A stretch of DNA of 9,698 nucleotides from Acidobacteriota bacterium (GTDB lineage Bacteria; Acidobacteriota; Terriglobia; Terriglobales; Acidobacteriaceae): the NCBI GenBank assembly GCA_021782675.1, contig JAJXUS010000044.1:1-9698 (forward strand), given 5' to 3'. Shown in pieces: positions 7,287 through 9,698 of this stretch. How positions within the stretch are numbered: position 1 is the stretch's first letter; the number at the start of each line of letters is the position of its first letter. Made by a program: the position numbers and the translations under genes. The notes beneath the pieces were generated by a model. That model was not told the origin of the DNA and did not search any database. It saw only the letters and a program-made list of their open reading frames with translations.

Positions 7287-7292
7287 CCCTCC
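7287..7292 (-). promoter_or_regulatory. Ribosome binding site that sets the start of the propeller-amidohydrolase
   Basis: GGAGGG on the minus strand lies seven bases before the ATG at 7279. The alternative upstream TTG (7315) has no comparable sequence and would place a charged, non-signal-like leader ahead of the signal peptide. Confidence 0.7.
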
Positions 7293-7301
7293 ACATCTGC
7301 G

Positions 7302-7314
7302 TGATTTGAAATCA
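7302..7314. promoter_or_regulatory. Short palindrome TGATTTGAAATCA
   Basis: This is a perfect 6-base inverted repeat around one central base, centred 29 bases upstream of the ATG at 7279. The position suits an operator or a leader site. It does not fit the FNR consensus TTGATNNNNATCAA, and no regulator can be named. Confidence 0.3.
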
Positions 7315-7333
7315 AGCCATTGATCCTGCGCGC

Positions 7334-7363
7334 CCCAGGTCACCCCGCCTTTGAGAACCTGGG
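7334..7363. promoter_or_regulatory. Inverted repeat CCCAGGT / ACCTGGG in the 7280-7540 gap
   Basis: This is a perfect 7-base, G+C-rich inverted repeat (7334-7340 and 7357-7363) with a 16-base loop, in the non-coding gap ahead of the propeller-amidohydrolase gene. No T run follows on the minus strand (GCGCGCAGG), so an intrinsic terminator is unlikely. An mRNA leader hairpin or protein-binding dyad is possible. Confidence 0.35.
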
Positions 7364-7383
7364 AAAGCTCGAAACTACGCGGG

Positions 7384-7435
7384 CACTGTACCAGAGTGGT
7401 AGAACGCCGGATTCAGAGATCCTGAGTTACCAGCA
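7384..7435 (+). other. tRNA-like fragment without T arm (possible tRNA relic)
   Basis: On the plus strand CCAGAGTGGTAGAACGCC resembles a tRNA D-arm/anticodon-stem region, and GGATTCAGAGATCC resembles an anticodon arm, possibly with anticodon CAG. The stem GGAT/ATCC leaves a six-base loop instead of seven. No GGTTCRANTCC T-loop or CCA end follows in 7435-7500. At best it is a decayed tRNA. The likeness rests on a short common motif and may be chance. I see no protein-coding sequence in the gap 7280-7540. Confidence 0.2.
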
Positions 7436-7540
7436 CTGAGGCTTGTTTCATCCATCGGTTTTGAAAAGGCACACATTCTGTCGCGCCACATCATCAGCTG
7501 CGGGGTACGCGTCTCCAACTGCGAATTTTGCCGCGAGCCG

Positions 7541-8860
7541 TTAGGGTCTGTACTCCGGCGGAACCGGCGAACTCACCTGCGACGGCGCATAACGGCGCTC
7601 CAGCATGCGCTGCCGGTTGTCCAATGAAACCTCTTTACCCTGCACCATCTCCAATACCGGATTGGTCGTCGGCTCCAGCGGATCGCCGTCCCAGATCACC
7701 AGGTCCGCATCCTTGCCCGGCTCAAGCGTGCCGTAATGATCGCCAATGCCCCACATCGCCGCCACCCCGCTGGTAATCGCGCGCAGCGCATCGTTCCACG
7801 GCATACCGTTGGCAACGGCAATCCCCGCGCCCTCGCGCGTGGCAATACCGGCGTTGAAGGTGACCGCCACAAACGATGCCTTAAAGGCTACCTGCACACC
7901 GGCCTTGTCGAGAATGGCAGCGTTATCCAGCCGCGCACCAATCTGGTCGAAGCTCGCGGGACTATCAGTAAAGGGGTCGAGCACCACCGAAATGTGCCTC
8001 GACGCCAGCAGCGGCGCCACCCGCCAGCCTTCCTCCGCACCCACAACAATCAGGTGAATCTTGTACTCGTCCACCAACTTGGAGGCCTGGCGCAGATCGC
8101 TCTCTCGCGAACACTCGATGACCAGCGGAATCGTACCTTCCAGCACCGGCTTCAGCGCGGCAAGGTTATCCGGCGTTGTGCCGGCAAAGCTTGCCAGCGG
8201 TGCCTTGCTCGCGGTTGCCGGCTTGCCGCTCTGCACCGCCGCGTCCAGTGCGGTGCGCAGCAGCATCCACGCAGCCGCGCGCGAACCGCCGGTGCTCTTC
8301 ACGATCATCCCGCCCACCTTCGCCACCACCGCAGCGTGCGCCTTGTCCAGAATGTGCTGCCCATCGTTCAGCACAAGCAACGTGGCCTGGCCCGAAAACG
8401 GCGGAGCTGCAGAGTTGGAAGGCAGTACCGCCGCGCGCGTCAAGCCGTCACCGCGCACCACCGGGATCACTGTGGAGTTTGCATTGAGCGCCGATTCGGG
8501 ATCGAACGCCTCGCCGAACGGCCCGCTGCTCACGCCCGAGTCTGTGTTCTCTGCGCCCTCGTCTTCCGTCAGTCCCAGGCTGCTGCTGGAGTTCATCAGC
8601 CCCGGCGTAACAATCGCCCCCTTCGCGTCGATCACGCGAAAGCCCGTCGGCGCTGTCACATTCGCACCTGAAGCGCTCACCTTTCCGTTCTCGATCAGGA
8701 TGGTCGCATTCTCCACGGCATCCTTGCCCGGCGTCAGGTAAGCCTTGGCGTGAATCACCGCAATCCTGCCGCCATCGGGCCTCGCGGGCTGCGCAACTGC
8801 CGCCACCGCCAGGGTCGCGAAGAGAGGGGCAACTGTCCACATCGCCTGCTTCGCCCTCAT
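7541..8860 (-). CDS. Amidohydrolase-superfamily protein lacking metal ligands (putative pseudo-enzyme)
   Basis: The 439 residues begin with an N-terminal signal peptide (MRAKQAMWTVAPLFATLAVAAVAQ), so it is probably periplasmic. The amidohydrolase fold is recognisable at both ends: NATILIENGKVSASG (51-65) and VIDAKGAIVTPGLMN (76-90) at the start, and GMPWNDALRAITSGVAAMWG plus LEPGKDADLVIWDGDPL (379-395) at the end. The site that should read D-x-H-T-H after VTPG is NSSSSLG (90-96), so the HxH pair is absent. By-eye alignment with the neighbour encoded at 8857-9698 also gives Glu249 for its His89, Gly274 for His115 and Phe330 for Asp169. Length and ORF are intact, so this is conserved divergence rather than decay. 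Related 'amidohydrolase' genes without HxH occur next to intact ones in other bacteria, from memory. GGAGG seven bases upstream supports the ATG at 8860, which overlaps the upstream stop (ATGA) and implies coupled translation. It may be a structural or regulatory partner; substrate unknown. Confidence 0.8.
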   Translation of the reverse strand: MRAKQAMWTVAPLFATLAVAAVAQPARPDGGRIAVIHAKAYLTPGKDAVENATILIENGKVSASGANVTAPTGFRVIDAKGAIVTPGLMNSSSSLGLTEDEGAENTDSGVSSGPFGEAFDPESALNANSTVIPVVRGDGLTRAAVLPSNSAAPPFSGQATLLVLNDGQHILDKAHAAVVAKVGGMIVKSTGGSRAAAWMLLRTALDAAVQSGKPATASKAPLASFAGTTPDNLAALKPVLEGTIPLVIECSRESDLRQASKLVDEYKIHLIVVGAEEGWRVAPLLASRHISVVLDPFTDSPASFDQIGARLDNAAILDKAGVQVAFKASFVAVTFNAGIATREGAGIAVANGMPWNDALRAITSGVAAMWGIGDHYGTLEPGKDADLVIWDGDPLEPTTNPVLEMVQGKEVSLDNRQRMLERRYAPSQVSSPVPPEYRP

Positions 8861-9698
8861 CGCGCTTCCTCCAGAACCGGCTGGCCCAACTCAAAGTCCG
8901 TGACCGCCTGACGCGCCTTGTCGTTGCGGTCGTAAATCACCGCGCCATCCAGAAGCACCACGTCCGCCCGCGTGTACACGCTGAAGGGATTCCCGGACCA
9001 CAGCACCACATCCGCGTGCTTGCCCACCGCCAGCGAGCCAATCTCGTCATCCAGATGCAGCGACTTCGCAGGGTTCAGCGTCAGCCACTCGATCGCGCGC
9101 TCCGGCGGAATGTTCACGCCTGCCCGCCGCCCTGCCCCCATGGCGATGGCCGCATCCAGATTTAATCGCTCCCCGTCCACCACGGCGTCAGAGTGCAGCA
9201 TCACGCATCCGCCCTCCGCATCCACAAATGCCGCGTTTGCCGGCACGCCGTCATACGCCTCACGCTTGAAGCCCCACCAGTCCGGCCATACCGCCACGCA
9301 CACATGGTTCTTCTTGAGCAGAGGAACAATCTTGTACGCCTCCGTAGCGTGATGAAACGACGTGATCTGATAATGAAATTCCCTGGCTACATCCATCTGT
9401 ACAGCCATCTCATCGCCGCGGTAGCAGTGCATCACCACGAGGATTTGCCCGCGCAGCACAGCGGCCAGCGTTTCCATCTTCAGATCGCGGTGCGGCGGCG
9501 GCAGGGACGGATCTTTCTTCGCGTTGTACGCGTCCCACTTCCGCATGTACTCTTCGGCATCCGCCCAGTCCTGCCGGTCCCCGGCCACATCGCCCATCAG
9601 GCTCACCGGAAACTGGTTGCGGTCGCCATAAGTATCCTTGGGATTTTCGCCGCACGCCATCTTTAGCGACGGCATCGCGCCCGGATACTCCATCTCCT
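8857..9698 (-). CDS. Amidohydrolase (COG1228, imidazolonepropionase-like), 5' end outside the window
   Basis: Only the C-terminal 280 or so residues are in view. The frame is still open at the window edge, and the in-frame ATG at 9693 is probably internal: the N-terminal HxH motif and the start of the barrel are missing, and the AGGAG there touches the ATG with no spacing. Counting from that ATG, visible features are SLKMACGENPK (9-19, characteristic of this subfamily; Lys11 may be the bridging lysine), VMHCYRGDEM with His89, SFHHATEAYK with His114/His115, MLHSDAV with Asp169, NPAKSLHLDDEIGSLAVGKHADVVLWSGNP and a final YDRND-containing strand. All expected late metal ligands are present, so it is probably a working metal-dependent hydrolase of amide, peptide or cyclic substrates. 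Some COG1228 members are prolidases or Xaa-Arg/Lys dipeptidases. It is the first gene of a pair with the ligand-less protein at 7541-8860. Confidence 0.85.
   Translation of the reverse strand, partial: EMEYPGAMPSLKMACGENPKDTYGDRNQFPVSLMGDVAGDRQDWADAEEYMRKWDAYNAKKDPSLPPPHRDLKMETLAAVLRGQILVVMHCYRGDEMAVQMDVAREFHYQITSFHHATEAYKIVPLLKKNHVCVAVWPDWWGFKREAYDGVPANAAFVDAEGGCVMLHSDAVVDGERLNLDAAIAMGAGRRAGVNIPPERAIEWLTLNPAKSLHLDDEIGSLAVGKHADVVLWSGNPFSVYTRADVVLLDGAVIYDRNDKARQAVTDFELGQPVLEEAR

Noticed and set aside
7302..7314. FNR/CRP-type binding site
   Set aside because: The arm spacing is wrong for TTGATNNNNATCAA and the second half-site does not match; it was kept only as an unassigned palindrome.
7736..8671. 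Plus-strand open frames of 226-311 codons opposite the 439-residue amidohydrolase-like gene
   Set aside because: They are antisense shadows with unnatural composition. The minus-strand gene has a signal peptide, ribosome binding site and family motifs.
9691..9693. True start codon of the rightmost amidohydrolase at this ATG
   Set aside because: The AGGAG directly touches the ATG with no spacing, the frame stays open upstream, and the N-terminal HxH domain expected in this family would be missing.
1..9698. CRISPR array, toxin-antitoxin pair, defence island or insertion sequence
   Set aside because: No regularly spaced long repeats, no paired small genes and no transposase motifs were found on either strand; the only mobile-element traces are at 1-504.

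Overview
The window looks like bacterial chromosome with high G+C, small intergenic gaps and conventional Shine-Dalgarno sequences. The protein types are exported COG1228-like amidohydrolases, a TolB-propeller/amidohydrolase fusion, a MocR regulator and a TIGR01237-type P5C dehydrogenase. With the integrase remnant of the 'LLRHWGAT...SRPDILLKF' type, they suggest an Acidobacteriota (Terriglobia-like) genome. That assignment comes from remembered family resemblance and was not searched. All five protein genes of the main region lie on the minus strand, so they read from right to left.

Left end (1-504): debris of an integrative element. A tRNA-Cys(GCA) 3' half (139-182, plus strand) carries the anticodon, T arm, acceptor 3' strand and CCA but has no 5' half. 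It is the typical footprint of an attachment site. The C-terminal part of a tyrosine recombinase (112-501, minus strand) reads through it. The catalytic Tyr position is Cys and a conserved His is Tyr, so it is a dead remnant. A hairpin with a short T run (80-103) follows its stop codon, and three or four spaced GCTAACA/TAAACAG repeats (27-73) look like integrase arm sites. This layout resembles an attP or tandem-element junction rather than a simple attL or attR.

Middle (510-3814): pruA (L-glutamate-gamma-semialdehyde dehydrogenase, the last step of proline to glutamate) and, upstream of it, a MocR/GntR-aminotransferase regulator. The 227-base gap between them holds two overlapping inverted repeats. 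An identical 13-base word with extended similarity lies just upstream of mocR and again in the mocR-pruA gap, which makes it a candidate shared operator.

Right (3926-9698): three amidohydrolase-superfamily genes. The first in transcription order is cut by the window edge. It overlaps the second by ATGA. The second is an amidohydrolase-like protein that has lost every metal-ligand position that can be compared with its neighbour. After a 261-base gap comes a 1117-residue exported protein with an N-terminal PD40/TolB-type propeller and a C-terminal amidohydrolase domain whose ligands are intact. A working hypothesis is extracytoplasmic hydrolysis of peptides or N-acyl amino acids. Some COG1228 members are known prolidases, so released proline could feed into PruA, but nothing in the sequence proves this link.

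I see no CRISPR array, rRNA, intact tRNA, intact insertion sequence or obvious defence system. The main points of interest are the attachment-site junction, the putative pseudo-enzyme/enzyme pair and the repeats around mocR.
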